NCBI GenBank assembly: GCA_963850995.1
Contig: CAWKNQ010000017.1
Location: 1-64,000, forward strand
Reading direction: 5' to 3'
From: Gaiellasilicea sp963850995
GTDB lineage: Bacteria > Actinomycetota > Thermoleophilia > Gaiellales > Gaiellaceae
DNA: 64,000 nucleotides
How positions within the stretch are numbered: the first letter of the stretch is position 1; each line of letters starts with the position of its first letter. A program made the position numbers and the translations under genes. The notes under the pieces were generated by a model. The model saw only the letters and a program-made list of their open reading frames with translations. It had not been told where the DNA came from and did no database searches. Of the stretch, positions 35,918 to 43,471 are shown one piece after another.

Positions 35918-36610
35918 TCAGCTCGGGGTTGAGCAGAGGTACTCCGCGTAGATTCTGTTCGGGGAGTACGTGGCCTGGTCGATGCGAAAGCCGGCGCGCT
36001 CGAGCATCGGCTCCAGCAGCCAGTTGAAGGTGCTGTGCTCGGTGGCCAGGTGCGTCTCGAGCTCGGCGCGTGTCCAGCCGTGGGCAGTGTCCTCGGCCGC
36101 GCCGTCCAGCCACTGCGCGACGAACGACTCGGTTTCGGCCGGCTCGCATGAGAAGACGAGATCCCGCAGGCGGAGGACGCCACCCGGTCGCAGCAGCTCC
36201 GCCAGCCGCTGCAAGGCGAGCGCTTTCCAGAAGTCGGGTAGGTGGTGGAGGGCGTTTCGCGAGTAAACGGCGTCGGGCGGCGCTCCGGTGTGCTCGTAGC
36301 TGAGAAAGCCGGCCTGAACGCACTCCACGTTTGAGATGCCTTGCGCGGCCGCGCGCGAGCGAATCGCCGCGACCATCGCCGGCGAGATGTCGACGGCGAA
36401 TACCCGCCGGCACATGGGCGCGACGGCGAGCGCGAACGTGCCGGTCCCGGCACCGACATCGACGAGTGTGCTGTCGGAATCGACGCCGTGGCGCCGCAGC
36501 ACGGCCAGGTCCTCGGCGGGATCGAAAGCTGCCTTCTGGTCATAGCGCTCGACGTAGTCGGCATCGAGGTGCTCCGGGCCGGCGAGCGCGATCTCGTCGA
36601 GCAGTCGCAC
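35918..36610 (-). CDS. Class I SAM-dependent methyltransferase
   Basis: A 230-residue methyltransferase: YVERYDQKAAFDPAEDLAVL, the SAM motif LVDVGAGTGTFALAV, the VFAVDISPAMV acidic loop, NALHHLPDFWKALAL and LLRPGGVLRLRDLVF. This pattern matches small-molecule methyltransferases of the Methyltransf_25/UbiE type. GTG 36610 comes directly after the adenosine deaminase stop (36613), so the two are likely translated from one mRNA; removal of adenosine or deoxyadenosine from SAM breakdown could be the link, but that is speculation. Substrate unknown. Confidence 0.82.
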   Translation of the reverse strand: MRLLDEIALAGPEHLDADYVERYDQKAAFDPAEDLAVLRRHGVDSDSTLVDVGAGTGTFALAVAPMCRRVFAVDISPAMVAAIRSRAAAQGISNVECVQAGFLSYEHTGAPPDAVYSRNALHHLPDFWKALALQRLAELLRPGGVLRLRDLVFSCEPAETESFVAQWLDGAAEDTAHGWTRAELETHLATEHSTFNWLLEPMLERAGFRIDQATYSPNRIYAEYLCSTPS

Positions 36611-36612
36611 CG

Positions 36613-37610
36613 TCAGGCTGACCTGATGAAGCTCGCCTCGTGGCCGCGGGAGTTGGCGGCCTCGAGCTCGTCCCGGGTGAGCGCGCCGATCCGCTCCAGC
36701 AGCTCGAGCTCGTCGCGCAGGTGCGTGCGCATCATCTCGGGCCCGTCCGTCGCGATCGTGAAGGCGACGCCGTTCTCGACGAACGCCCGGAACGTCGCGC
36801 GCACGGCATCCTCGTCCGGGAGCGCCTTCGTGAGCAGGTTCGACGTCGGGCAGATCTCCAGCACGATGCCCTGCTCCTGCAGGAGGCGCATCAACTCGGG
36901 GTGCTGGGCCGCGAGGATGCCGTGGCCGATCCGGTCGGGGCGAAGGTGCTCGACCACCTCTCGCGACCTCCTCCGCGCCCGTCTCGCCTTCCTCCCCGAC
37001 GTGGATCGTGACGCCGAGCCCCGCCGCCCGCGCGGCCTCGACCATGGGTGTGATCTGCGTGTAGTCGTAGCGGCCACCGCCCGGCCGCGGGCCTGCGATG
37101 TCGATTCCGACGACTCCCCGTGATGCCCAGCTGATCGCCTTCTCGACGATCACTTCGTTCTGCCGGTGCGAGAACGTCCGGTCCATCATCAGGATCAGTC
37201 CGGCTCGAACCTGCGGATACTCGAGGCCGGCGATGTCGAGACCGCGGATCGCGGCGAGGATGATGTGGTCGAGGTCGCGCTCGCCGCCCCGGTTCCGCTT
37301 CATCGGGTTGAAGCGCAGCTCGAGCGTCGTGATCCTCTGGCTGCGATAGGCGCCGCCGATTGCGCCGTGCACCGAGCGCTCGACTGCGAGCGGGGAGGAC
37401 TGGATCAGCTCCGTCCAGTGGTAGATCCGGTCGAGCGCGTCGAGGTTCTCGACGCCGCGCGGGATCGGAGACGGTGACGAGCGCGTCGAACTCCCAGTAG
37501 TCCTTCACCGGGAGCGCGATCCCCTGCTCGTGCGCGAGCGACCAAAGGATGTCGGAGGCGACCGAGCCGCCGAGGTGGGTGTGCAGCTCGGCGAGACCCT
37601 GGTCGAGCAT
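36613..37610 (-). CDS. add: Adenosine deaminase (two apparent frameshifts)
   Basis: The enzyme hydrolyses adenosine and deoxyadenosine to the inosine forms. Zinc-site motifs are all present but in three frames: LAELHTHLGGSV (His-x-His), VTIHVGEEG (His and the proton-donor Glu), DRIGHGI (catalytic His) and FTIATDGPEM (zinc Asp). Frame changes lie near 37465 (CCCGCGCGG) and near 36965. The 998-base span is 332 codons plus two, fitting two single-base insertions; corrected length is about 331 residues, normal. TAAGCT (37619-37624 complement) lies 8 bases before ATG 37610, directly beside an AT-rich palindrome. Confidence 0.88.
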
Positions 37611-37618
37611 CGCGTTCG

Positions 37619-37624
37619 AGCTTA
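37619..37624 (-). promoter_or_regulatory. Leaderless -10 box of adenosine deaminase gene
   Basis: On the minus strand TAAGCT lies 8 bases before ATG 37610. The palindrome at 37626-37648 begins 2 bases upstream of it, at the position of a -35 or operator. Confidence 0.45.
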
Positions 37625-37625
37625 T

Positions 37626-37648
37626 CCAAGTAACAGACTGTTACTTGG
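37626..37648. repeat. AT-rich palindrome between esterase and adenosine deaminase genes
   Basis: A perfect palindrome with the same 11-base arms as the copy in purL (CCAAGTAACAG and complement), here with central A/T on opposite strand. It contains the esterase stop codon (37641-37643) and ends 2 bases from the adenosine deaminase -10 box. Confidence 0.85.
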
Positions 37649-38270
37649 CGTCGAGCGCGCTCGCGACGAACTCTCGGAGCTCGGGGACGATGCGGGGGTC
37701 GATCGTGTGCGCGAGCGGCGCTTCGCGGTAGAGCACGTCGGCTCCGGCCTGCTCGAGCGTGGCCCGCGCCTGGCGGCTGAAGTCGGCCGGGATGACGGCG
37801 TCGAGCGAGCCGTGGGCGATCGCGACCGGGTAGCCCTCGAGCCCGCCGAGGTCGAGCTCGAGCCCGTCGACGCTGGGCATGAACCCTGAGAGGGCGACGA
37901 TCCCGGCGGGCCGCGTACCGGCGCCGCGGCCGAGCCCGAGCGCCCAGCTCATCACCGCGCCCTGAGAGAAGCCGCCGAGCACGGTGCGCTCGAGCGGGAT
38001 GTCGAGCGCGTCGAGCCAGGCCGACGCGGCCTCGAAGGTGGGCCAGAACGTGGACGGTTCCGGGGTGGGGAGGCCGCCCAGCGCATACCAGTGCGCGCCG
38101 CCCGGGGGCAGCGAGAGCGGCCCGCGCGGGGTCACGCCGAGGAGTCGCCTCTCCGGGTCGAGGGCGTCGAGAAGGGGGTAGAGGTCGCGCTCGTCGGCGC
38201 CGCGGCCGTGCAGGAGGACGAGCGCGCCCTCCGGCTCGGCCGCGGCGGGCCGCTCGAGCGCCTCGATCAC
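37641..38270 (-). CDS. Phospholipase/carboxylesterase family protein (MhqD-like)
   Basis: A 209-residue alpha/beta hydrolase: ALVLLHGRGADERDLYPLL, GAHWYAL, the nucleophile elbow LGGFSQGAVMSWALG with Ser in G-F-S-Q-G, the VAIAHGSLDAVIPADFS loop with Asp, and APLAHTIDP with His. It belongs to the YpfH/MhqD group. GTG 38270 overlaps the stop of the upstream dioxygenase gene (GTGA). In Bacillus, MhqD and the MhqO-type dioxygenase are co-regulated by a MarR repressor; the same set is found here, suggesting quinone or electrophile detoxification. Confidence 0.88.
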   Translation of the reverse strand: MIEALERPAAAEPEGALVLLHGRGADERDLYPLLDALDPERRLLGVTPRGPLSLPPGGAHWYALGGLPTPEPSTFWPTFEAASAWLDALDIPLERTVLGGFSQGAVMSWALGLGRGAGTRPAGIVALSGFMPSVDGLELDLGGLEGYPVAIAHGSLDAVIPADFSRQARATLEQAGADVLYREAPLAHTIDPRIVPELREFVASALDAK

Positions 38271-39193
38271 GTCGCCGCCCACGCGCCGCGAGGATCGGGC
38301 AGCGGCGTGAGCGCCGGCTCGATCCGCTCGCGCAGGTGCTCGAACGCGGGCGGCAGCGAGAGCCGCTCGCCCAGGTGCTCGGGATCCTCGTCGGTCGCGA
38401 ACCCGGGGCCGAGCGTGGCGAGCTCGAAGAGGACACCGCTCGGCTCGCGGAAGTAGATCGACTTGAAGTAGAAGCGGTCGATCACGGGCGTGGGCCGGTA
38501 GCCGGCAGCCTCGACGTGCCGCTGCCAGGCCTCGTGCTCCTCTTGCTGCGTCCCCCAGGCAACGTGGTGCACCGTGCCCGCGCCGGGCACTCCCGCTCCC
38601 GCCGGAGGCGCGTCGTAGCTGATCCAGCCGCCGCGACGGGCGCCGCGCGCCTCCCACGTGGAGTCGCCTGCCGCGGTGAAGCCGAGCGTCTCCTCGAGCA
38701 GGCCGCGGCTGCGCTCCGGATCGGAGGAGAACGCGCGCACGCCCTCGAAGCCCTGCAGCGCGAGCCCCGACGGGATCTCGGGGTGCTTCGCGACGAGCGG
38801 CGCGTCGGCGGTCTCGACGACGGCGAGCTCGAGCCGCATCCCCTCGAAGTCGGTGAAGACGAGGCCGGACTCGTGCCGCTCGACCTCGACGCCCTCGGCG
38901 CCGAGCCGCTCCTCCCAGAAGTCGAGCGCGTCGGTGCTCGCGACCCGCCAGACGATCGTGTGGATCATCCCGGCTCCAGCGCGGCCGCGGCGCGCGCCCG
39001 GGTACTCGAAGAAGGTGATGTCGGCGCCGGCACTCCCCTGCTCGTCCGCGTAGAAGAGGTGGTAGACGGTCGGGTCGTCCTGGTTGACGGTCTTCTTGAC
39101 GAGGCGCAGGCCGAGCACGCGGGTGTAGAAGTCGACGTTCCGGGGAGCGTCCCCGGTGATCAGCGTGATGTGGTGGATTCCTTCGAGCCGCAT
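38267..39193 (-). CDS. Ring-cleaving dioxygenase of VOC family (MhqO/MhqA-like)
   Basis: A 308-residue two-module VOC protein: LEGIHHITLITGDAPRNVDFYTR, QDDPTVYHLFYADEQGSAGADI, MIHTIVWRV, then the second module with GTVHHVAWGTQQEEHEAW and the closing YFREPSGVLFELATLGPGF. His, His and Glu iron ligands can be placed in these motifs. The MhqO/MhqA group acts on hydroquinone-like compounds. It is divergent from a MarR gene whose promoter carries two operator-like palindromes, and is coupled to the esterase gene. Confidence 0.9.
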   Translation of the reverse strand: MRLEGIHHITLITGDAPRNVDFYTRVLGLRLVKKTVNQDDPTVYHLFYADEQGSAGADITFFEYPGARRGRAGAGMIHTIVWRVASTDALDFWEERLGAEGVEVERHESGLVFTDFEGMRLELAVVETADAPLVAKHPEIPSGLALQGFEGVRAFSSDPERSRGLLEETLGFTAAGDSTWEARGARRGGWISYDAPPAGAGVPGAGTVHHVAWGTQQEEHEAWQRHVEAAGYRPTPVIDRFYFKSIYFREPSGVLFELATLGPGFATDEDPEHLGERLSLPPAFEHLRERIEPALTPLPDPRGAWAAT

Positions 39194-39226
39194 CGGCCCT
39201 CGCTTTCTGGGTCATCTCTTGGCCTG

Positions 39227-39268
39227 TTGACTTTCTTGCGTGTGCAAATATAATAGTTGCAGATGCAA
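39227..39268 (+). promoter_or_regulatory. Consensus promoter with two tandem palindromic operators upstream of marR
   Basis: TTGACT (39227-39232) and TATAAT (39249-39254) are spaced by 16 bases, the best sigma70 match in the window. Two identical-type palindromes flank the -10 box: TTGC-GTGT-GCAA (39236-39247) and TTGC-AGAT-GCAA (39257-39268), 21 bases centre to centre, two helical turns. The second covers the start codon. This is the layout of MarR autorepression. Confidence 0.8.
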
Positions 39269-39706
39269 GGAAATGTCAAGCTGCTCTCCCCGGTCGAGCT
39301 CGGCGCCTGGCGGGGCTTCCTCCGCGCCCACGCGGCAATCGTGCGCCGGCTCGACGCCGAGCTGGAGGCGGAGCACGGACTCTCGCTGAGCGCCTACGAG
39401 GTGCTCCTCCTCCTACACGAGGCGCCCGGACGGCGCCTGCGGATGTCGGAGCTAGCCGACTCGGCCCTCCTCAGCCACAGCGGGATGACGCGGCTGGTCG
39501 ACCGGCTCGTCGGGGCAGGTCTCGTCCAGCGCCGCCGCTGCGACGAGGATCGACGCGGCTTCTTCGCCGAGCCCACAGCCGCCGGGACGGCGCTCTTCAG
39601 GCGCGCCCGGACCACCCATCTCCGGGGCATCCGTGAGCGCTTCCTCTCGCGCCTCTCGGACGCCGAGCTCGCCGGGCTCGTCGACCTCTGGGACCGCGTG
39701 GCGTGA
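39263..39706 (+). CDS. MarR family transcriptional regulator (MhqR-like)
   Basis: A 147-residue MarR winged-helix repressor: RGFLRAHAAIVRRLDAELEAEHG dimer helix, LSAYEVLLLLHEAPGRRL, the recognition region LADSALLSHSGMTRLVDRLV, and the wing QRRRCDEDRRGFFAEPT with the D-x-R/D-R-R-G signature. ATG 39263 is 8 bases after TATAAT, so it is probably translated without a leader; an in-frame TTG at 39257 precedes the predicted transcription start. It is divergent from the dioxygenase/esterase pair and its two operators can control both directions. Confidence 0.93.
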   Translation: MQGNVKLLSPVELGAWRGFLRAHAAIVRRLDAELEAEHGLSLSAYEVLLLLHEAPGRRLRMSELADSALLSHSGMTRLVDRLVGAGLVQRRRCDEDRRGFFAEPTAAGTALFRRARTTHLRGIRERFLSRLSDAELAGLVDLWDRVA

Positions 39707-39738
39707 GGATGGCCGCTTTCACGGCCGCCCTCTCTGCA

Positions 39739-39744
39739 TAGACT
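39739..39744 (+). promoter_or_regulatory. Leaderless -10 box of the glycosyltransferase gene
   Basis: TAGACT lies 8 bases before ATG 39753. Confidence 0.55.
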
Positions 39745-39752
39745 CACCGAGG

Positions 39753-40901
39753 ATGAAGATCGGGATCGTCGTCCCGTTCTCGTGGTCATTCTGGGGCGCC
39801 GTCGTCGAGCACGCCGAGCTGCAGGCGGCCGCGCTGCGCGACCTCGGGCACGAGGTGCGCCTGGTGATGGGGAACGACCCGCCGGGACAGTTCACGCGCG
39901 CGCTCCATCCGCGGGTGGGGCGGCACGGCGACCCGCCGCCGGAGGTGATCCCGATCGGCCGCTCCGTGATCGTCCCGGCGAACGGCTCGCTGCCGAACAT
40001 CATCCTCAGCCCGCGCTCGATCTTCCGGATCCGACGGGTGCTCGAGCGGGAGCGGTTCGACCTCCTGCACCTGCACGAGCCGATGACGCCGACACCGTGC
40101 ATCGCGTCGCTCGCGCTCTTCGAGGGGCCGATGGTGGGGACGCACCACGCGAGCGGCGACCTCGGCTGGATGCGGCTCGCGACGCCGGTCTGGGGCTTCC
40201 TCGAGCAACGGCTCGACCGCCGCATCGCCGTCTCCGAGCAGGCGCGCGCGTCGGCGCAGCGGTGGCTGCCCGGCGAGTACGAGATCGTGCCGAACGGCGT
40301 CCTGATCCCGGAAGGCGTCGAGCCCGGCGGGCGCGAGCATCGCGTCGTGTTTGCCGGCCGACAGGAGCCGCGAAAGGGCCTTCAGGTCCTGCTGCGCGCC
40401 TGGCCGGACGTGCGCAGACGTACCGGCGCGACGCTCCGGATCGCGGGCGCGGACCCGCTCGCGGTGCGGCTGCTGCTCGCCCGCCTGCGCGTGCCGGACG
40501 AGGGCATCGAGGTGCTCGGCTTCCTCAGCCAGGACGAGCTGACCGCCGAGCTCTCGTCCGCGAAGGCGCTCGTCGCGCCCTCGCTCGGGGGCGAGAGCTT
40601 CGGCATGGTGCTCACGCGGGCGTTCGCCTGCGCGACCCCGGTCGTCGCGTCCGACATTCCCGGCTACCGTGACGTGATGACGCCTCACACGGCCATGGCC
40701 GTTCCTGCCGGCGACGTGGAGGCGCTCGCAGCCGCAGTCTCCGGGCTGCTCGAGGACGAGCCGCGGCGTGAGGCGCTCGGCGCCGCAGCGCGGGAGCTCG
40801 CGGTCGACCGCTACTCCTGGGCCGACATCGCCCGCCGGCTCGTGGCGATCTACGAAGCCGCAGGCGCCGGCGCGACGAGCGGCCTGGCGGACGTCGCGTG
40901 A
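39753..40901 (+). CDS. GT4 family glycosyltransferase (PimA-like)
   Basis: A 382-residue GT-B enzyme similar to phosphatidylinositol mannosyltransferase PimA: KIGIVVPFSWSFWGAVVEH with the G-G-like donor/acceptor loop, LLHLHEPMTPT, VVGTHHASGD-like MVGTHHASGDLGW, YEIVPNGVLIPEG, FAGRQEPRKGLQVLL and the nucleotide-sugar E-x7-E region SLGGESFGMVLTRAFA. It likely transfers mannose or another sugar to a lipid at the inner membrane face. The next gene, a membrane protein, overlaps it by 4 bases. Confidence 0.88.
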   Translation: MKIGIVVPFSWSFWGAVVEHAELQAAALRDLGHEVRLVMGNDPPGQFTRALHPRVGRHGDPPPEVIPIGRSVIVPANGSLPNIILSPRSIFRIRRVLERERFDLLHLHEPMTPTPCIASLALFEGPMVGTHHASGDLGWMRLATPVWGFLEQRLDRRIAVSEQARASAQRWLPGEYEIVPNGVLIPEGVEPGGREHRVVFAGRQEPRKGLQVLLRAWPDVRRRTGATLRIAGADPLAVRLLLARLRVPDEGIEVLGFLSQDELTAELSSAKALVAPSLGGESFGMVLTRAFACATPVVASDIPGYRDVMTPHTAMAVPAGDVEALAAAVSGLLEDEPRREALGAAARELAVDRYSWADIARRLVAIYEAAGAGATSGLADVA

Positions 40902-41950
40902 GCCTCGTGCCGCGCAGCCCGTGGATCCGCGGCGGGCTCGTGCTCCCCTTCTTCGCGGCTGTCGTCGTGCTGCTCTGGTGGCGCGGCCCCGACTGGCACG
41001 TCGTCCGTCACGCGCTCGACCTCGTCAACTGGGCCTGGATCGGGTTCGCGCTCCTGCTCAACCTCGTCTCGGTGCTCTTCCGGTCGTTCGCGTGGCGGCT
41101 AACGATCGACCAGGCGCTCGATCCGCCGCGACCGCGCTTCGACAAGATCTTCTCGGCGTTCTCGATCGGACTGCTGGCGAACGCGATCCTGCCCGGCCGG
41201 ATCGGCGAGCTGGCGCGTGTCGCGGTGCTGCGCCGGCACGTGCAGCAGGGCCCGGGGACGACGGGCACGCTCGTCGGAACCGTGTTCGCGCACCGGCTCT
41301 TCGATCTCTTCCCCGCACTCATCCTCGTCGCCTACGTGATCGCGACTGCGAAGGTCCCGCACTGGGCGGTGACGAGCCTCGTGATCGTCTCCGCGGCGGG
41401 GACGATGCTCTTCATGGCCGGGGTCGCGGGTGCCCGCCGGCGTCACCAGACGAGCCTCGACGACGCTCATCCAGCGCGGCGGCTGCTGGCGATGGCCCGG
41501 CAGGGCCTCTCCGTGCTTCGCTCGCCGCTGCCCGCCCTGGGAGCGATCCTGTTCCAGTGCGCGGGATGGTTGATGCAGCTGTTCGCCGTCTACGTCGCGA
41601 TGCGGGCTTTCGACATCCATGCGCCGCTTTCGGCTGCTGCGCTCGTCTTGCTTCTGATGAACGTCGCGACGATCTTCCCGCTCTGGCCGGGAAACATCGG
41701 CCTCCTCCAGGCGGCGGTCGCGCTGCCGCTCGTCCAGTACGGCGTCGCGTACTCGACGGGCTTCGCGTACGCGCTCGTGCTCCAGATGCTCGAGATGTCC
41801 GTCGGCGTCGGGGTCGGCCTGCTCTTCCTGGCGCGCGAGGGGCTCTCGTTCGCGATGCTGCGCGGGCTGCCCGAGGAGACGGAGCTGGCCGAGGAGACCG
41901 ACCAACGGCGACCGGTCGAGCAACGTGCGCGCGCTGGCGTGTCCGGCTAG
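40898..41950 (+). CDS. Lysylphosphatidylglycerol synthase TM region-like (UPF0104) membrane protein
   Basis: A 350-residue polytopic membrane protein with about eight helices. The family signature is visible in FDKIFSAFSIGLLANAILPGRIGELARVAVL and FAHRLFDLFPALILV-type segments, plus FPLWPGNIGLLQAAVALPL late in the chain. These proteins flip or modify membrane lipids; many sit beside glycosyltransferases, as here. GTG 40898 overlaps the upstream stop (GTGA). The last 26 bases overlap the glycerate kinase start, so the three genes look like one operon. Confidence 0.88.
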   Translation: MSLVPRSPWIRGGLVLPFFAAVVVLLWWRGPDWHVVRHALDLVNWAWIGFALLLNLVSVLFRSFAWRLTIDQALDPPRPRFDKIFSAFSIGLLANAILPGRIGELARVAVLRRHVQQGPGTTGTLVGTVFAHRLFDLFPALILVAYVIATAKVPHWAVTSLVIVSAAGTMLFMAGVAGARRRHQTSLDDAHPARRLLAMARQGLSVLRSPLPALGAILFQCAGWLMQLFAVYVAMRAFDIHAPLSAAALVLLLMNVATIFPLWPGNIGLLQAAVALPLVQYGVAYSTGFAYALVLQMLEMSVGVGVGLLFLAREGLSFAMLRGLPEETELAEETDQRRPVEQRARAGVSG

Positions 41951-42847
41951 CCTCAAGAACGTCCTCGACGCTGCCGCTGCCGCTGCAGCGCTGGGCGAAG
42001 GGCTCCGGCGAGGCGGCGCGTCCGCCGTCGAGCTCCCGGTCGCGGACGGCGGCGAGGGGACCGCGGCAGTCCTGCACTCGGCGCTCGGCGGCGAGTGGCG
42101 CGAGGCGGACGTGCACGACGCCTTCGGCCGCCCGTGCGCCGCGCGCTGGCTGCTCCTGCCGGAGGGTGAGGCCGTGGTCGAGGCGGCGGCCGCGATCCCG
42201 CTCGACCCGTCCCGGCTCGATCCGCTCGCCGCGTCGAGCCGCGGCTTCGGCGAGCTCGTCCTCGCGGCGCTCGCCGAGCGTCCTCGCTCGCTCCTGCGTC
42301 TGCCTCGGCGGCACCGCGACGATGGACGCCGGCGCCGGCTTCCTCGAGCTCGTGCGCGAGCTTCCCGTGCCCGCGCGTGTCGCGTGCGACGTCCGGGCCA
42401 CCCTTCTCGAGGCGCCGCGGCTCTTCGGCCCGCAAAAGGGCGCCGGTCCCGCCGAGGTGCTCGAGCTCGAGCGCCGGTTCGCCGCCCGGGGAGAGCTTGT
42501 GTTGTTTCAACACAAGCCCGGCTCCGGCGCCGCGGGTGGGCTCGGCGCGGCGCTCGCCTCGCTCGGCGCGAGCCTCGAGCCGGGCGCTCCGCTCGTCCTC
42601 GACAGCGTCGGCTTCGACCCGTCGGGCTACGACCTCGTCGTCACCGGCGAGGGCCGCGTCGACGCCACGACCTGGCTTGGCAAGGCGCCCGGCGAAGTCG
42701 TGCGCCGAGCCGCCGGCACCCGTTGTGTGATCTTCGGCGGCGTCGTCGAGGAGTCGCTCGCAGGCGTCGAGACGCACGCGCTTTCGGGCGATCCGGCGCG
42801 GGCGCGTGCCGACCTGGTGGCGCTCGGACCGAGACCTAAGTCTCTAG
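41925..42847 (+). CDS. Glycerate kinase, GarK/GlxK type (two apparent frameshifts)
   Basis: The enzyme phosphorylates D-glycerate. N-terminal motifs ACPASLKNVLDAAAAAAALGEG and ELPVADGGEGTAAVL are in one frame. After about 42288 the rest is in another: VCLGGTATMDAGAGFLELV, GPQKGAGPAEVLELE, GAAGGLGAALASLGA and LVVTGEGRVDATTWLGKAPGEV. A second break near 42828 restores a stop (42845-42847). The span of 923 bases is 307 codons plus two, fitting two inserted bases. A 23-base palindrome encodes residues VLFQHK in the middle. Corrected length is 306, shorter than most (about 370). Confidence 0.82.
42495..42517. repeat. AT-rich palindrome inside the glycerate kinase gene
   Basis: 10-base arms GCTTGTGTTG and CAACACAAGC around TTT give a 23-base palindrome, the same length as the purL element but a different sequence. 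It is read in frame as LVLFQHK. Confidence 0.7.
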
Positions 42848-43260
42848 GACGACCTGGCGTCGGCCTCGCGCAGCCGGTGCGCGAGCTGCTGGACGAGCTT
42901 CCACGCGATCCGGGAGTCGTTCTCGACGATGGGGCGGAACTCCCAGAACGTCATCGCGTAGGTGGTCATGTCGGTGTCTGCGATCACCGACGCGGTGCGT
43001 GCGCCCTCGTCGATCAGGGCGATCTCGCCGAAGTAGTCGCCCGGGCCGAGGGTGGTGCGCTCCTCGTCGTGCACGGTCACCTTCGCCGTTCCCTCGCCGA
43101 TGATGAAAAAGCCCGCGCCGCCCTGGCCCTCGCCCGCGATCGTGTCGCCGGCGGCGTAGTCGCGCTGCTTGAACGAGTCCGCGATCCGCTCCAGGTCACG
43201 GCGCTCGAGGCTGGAGAAGAGGGGTACGCGTGCGATCGTCTCGATCGAGGGCTTCGCCAT
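42844..43260 (-). CDS. Cyclic-nucleotide-binding domain protein
   Basis: A 138-residue protein that is a single cNMP-binding (Crp-like) beta-roll: IETIARVPLFSSLERRDLERIA, GDTIAGEGQGGAGFFIIGEGTA, and the phosphate-binding cassette GPGDYFGEIALIDEGARTASV with the conserved Glu and Arg. No helix-turn-helix follows, so it is not a Crp transcription factor by itself; it may regulate a partner. It is upstream of nothing obvious on its strand and follows xseB by 10 bases, so it may be in that operon. The stop overlaps the convergent kinase stop. Confidence 0.88.
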   Translation of the reverse strand: MAKPSIETIARVPLFSSLERRDLERIADSFKQRDYAAGDTIAGEGQGGAGFFIIGEGTAKVTVHDEERTTLGPGDYFGEIALIDEGARTASVIADTDMTTYAMTFWEFRPIVENDSRIAWKLVQQLAHRLREADARSS

Positions 43261-43270
43261 CGCGCCGATC

Positions 43271-43471
43271 TTAACCGGGTTCTCCGCGGCGAGCCAGTTC
43301 CTCGATCTTCCCCTCCGCGGTCTCGAGCCTCGCCAGGCAGAGCCGCAGCAGCTCCTCGCCGCGCTCCCAGAGCCGGATCGCCTCGTCGAGGTCGGGCTGC
43401 CCGCGCTCGAGCCGCTCGACGATCTGCTCGAGCTCCTTCTGCGCGGCCTCGAAGCTCAACGATTCGCTCAC
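43271..43471 (-). CDS. xseB: Exodeoxyribonuclease VII small subunit XseB
   Basis: A 66-residue helical protein with the XseB pattern: SFEAAQKELEQIVERLERGQP, then LDEAIRLWERGEELLRLCLARLETAEGKI. It coats the large subunit and is needed for the nuclease that degrades single-stranded DNA to oligonucleotides. GTG 43471 overlaps the xseA stop as GTGA, consistent with fixed stoichiometry. Confidence 0.95.
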   Translation of the reverse strand: MSESLSFEAAQKELEQIVERLERGQPDLDEAIRLWERGEELLRLCLARLETAEGKIEELARRGEPG

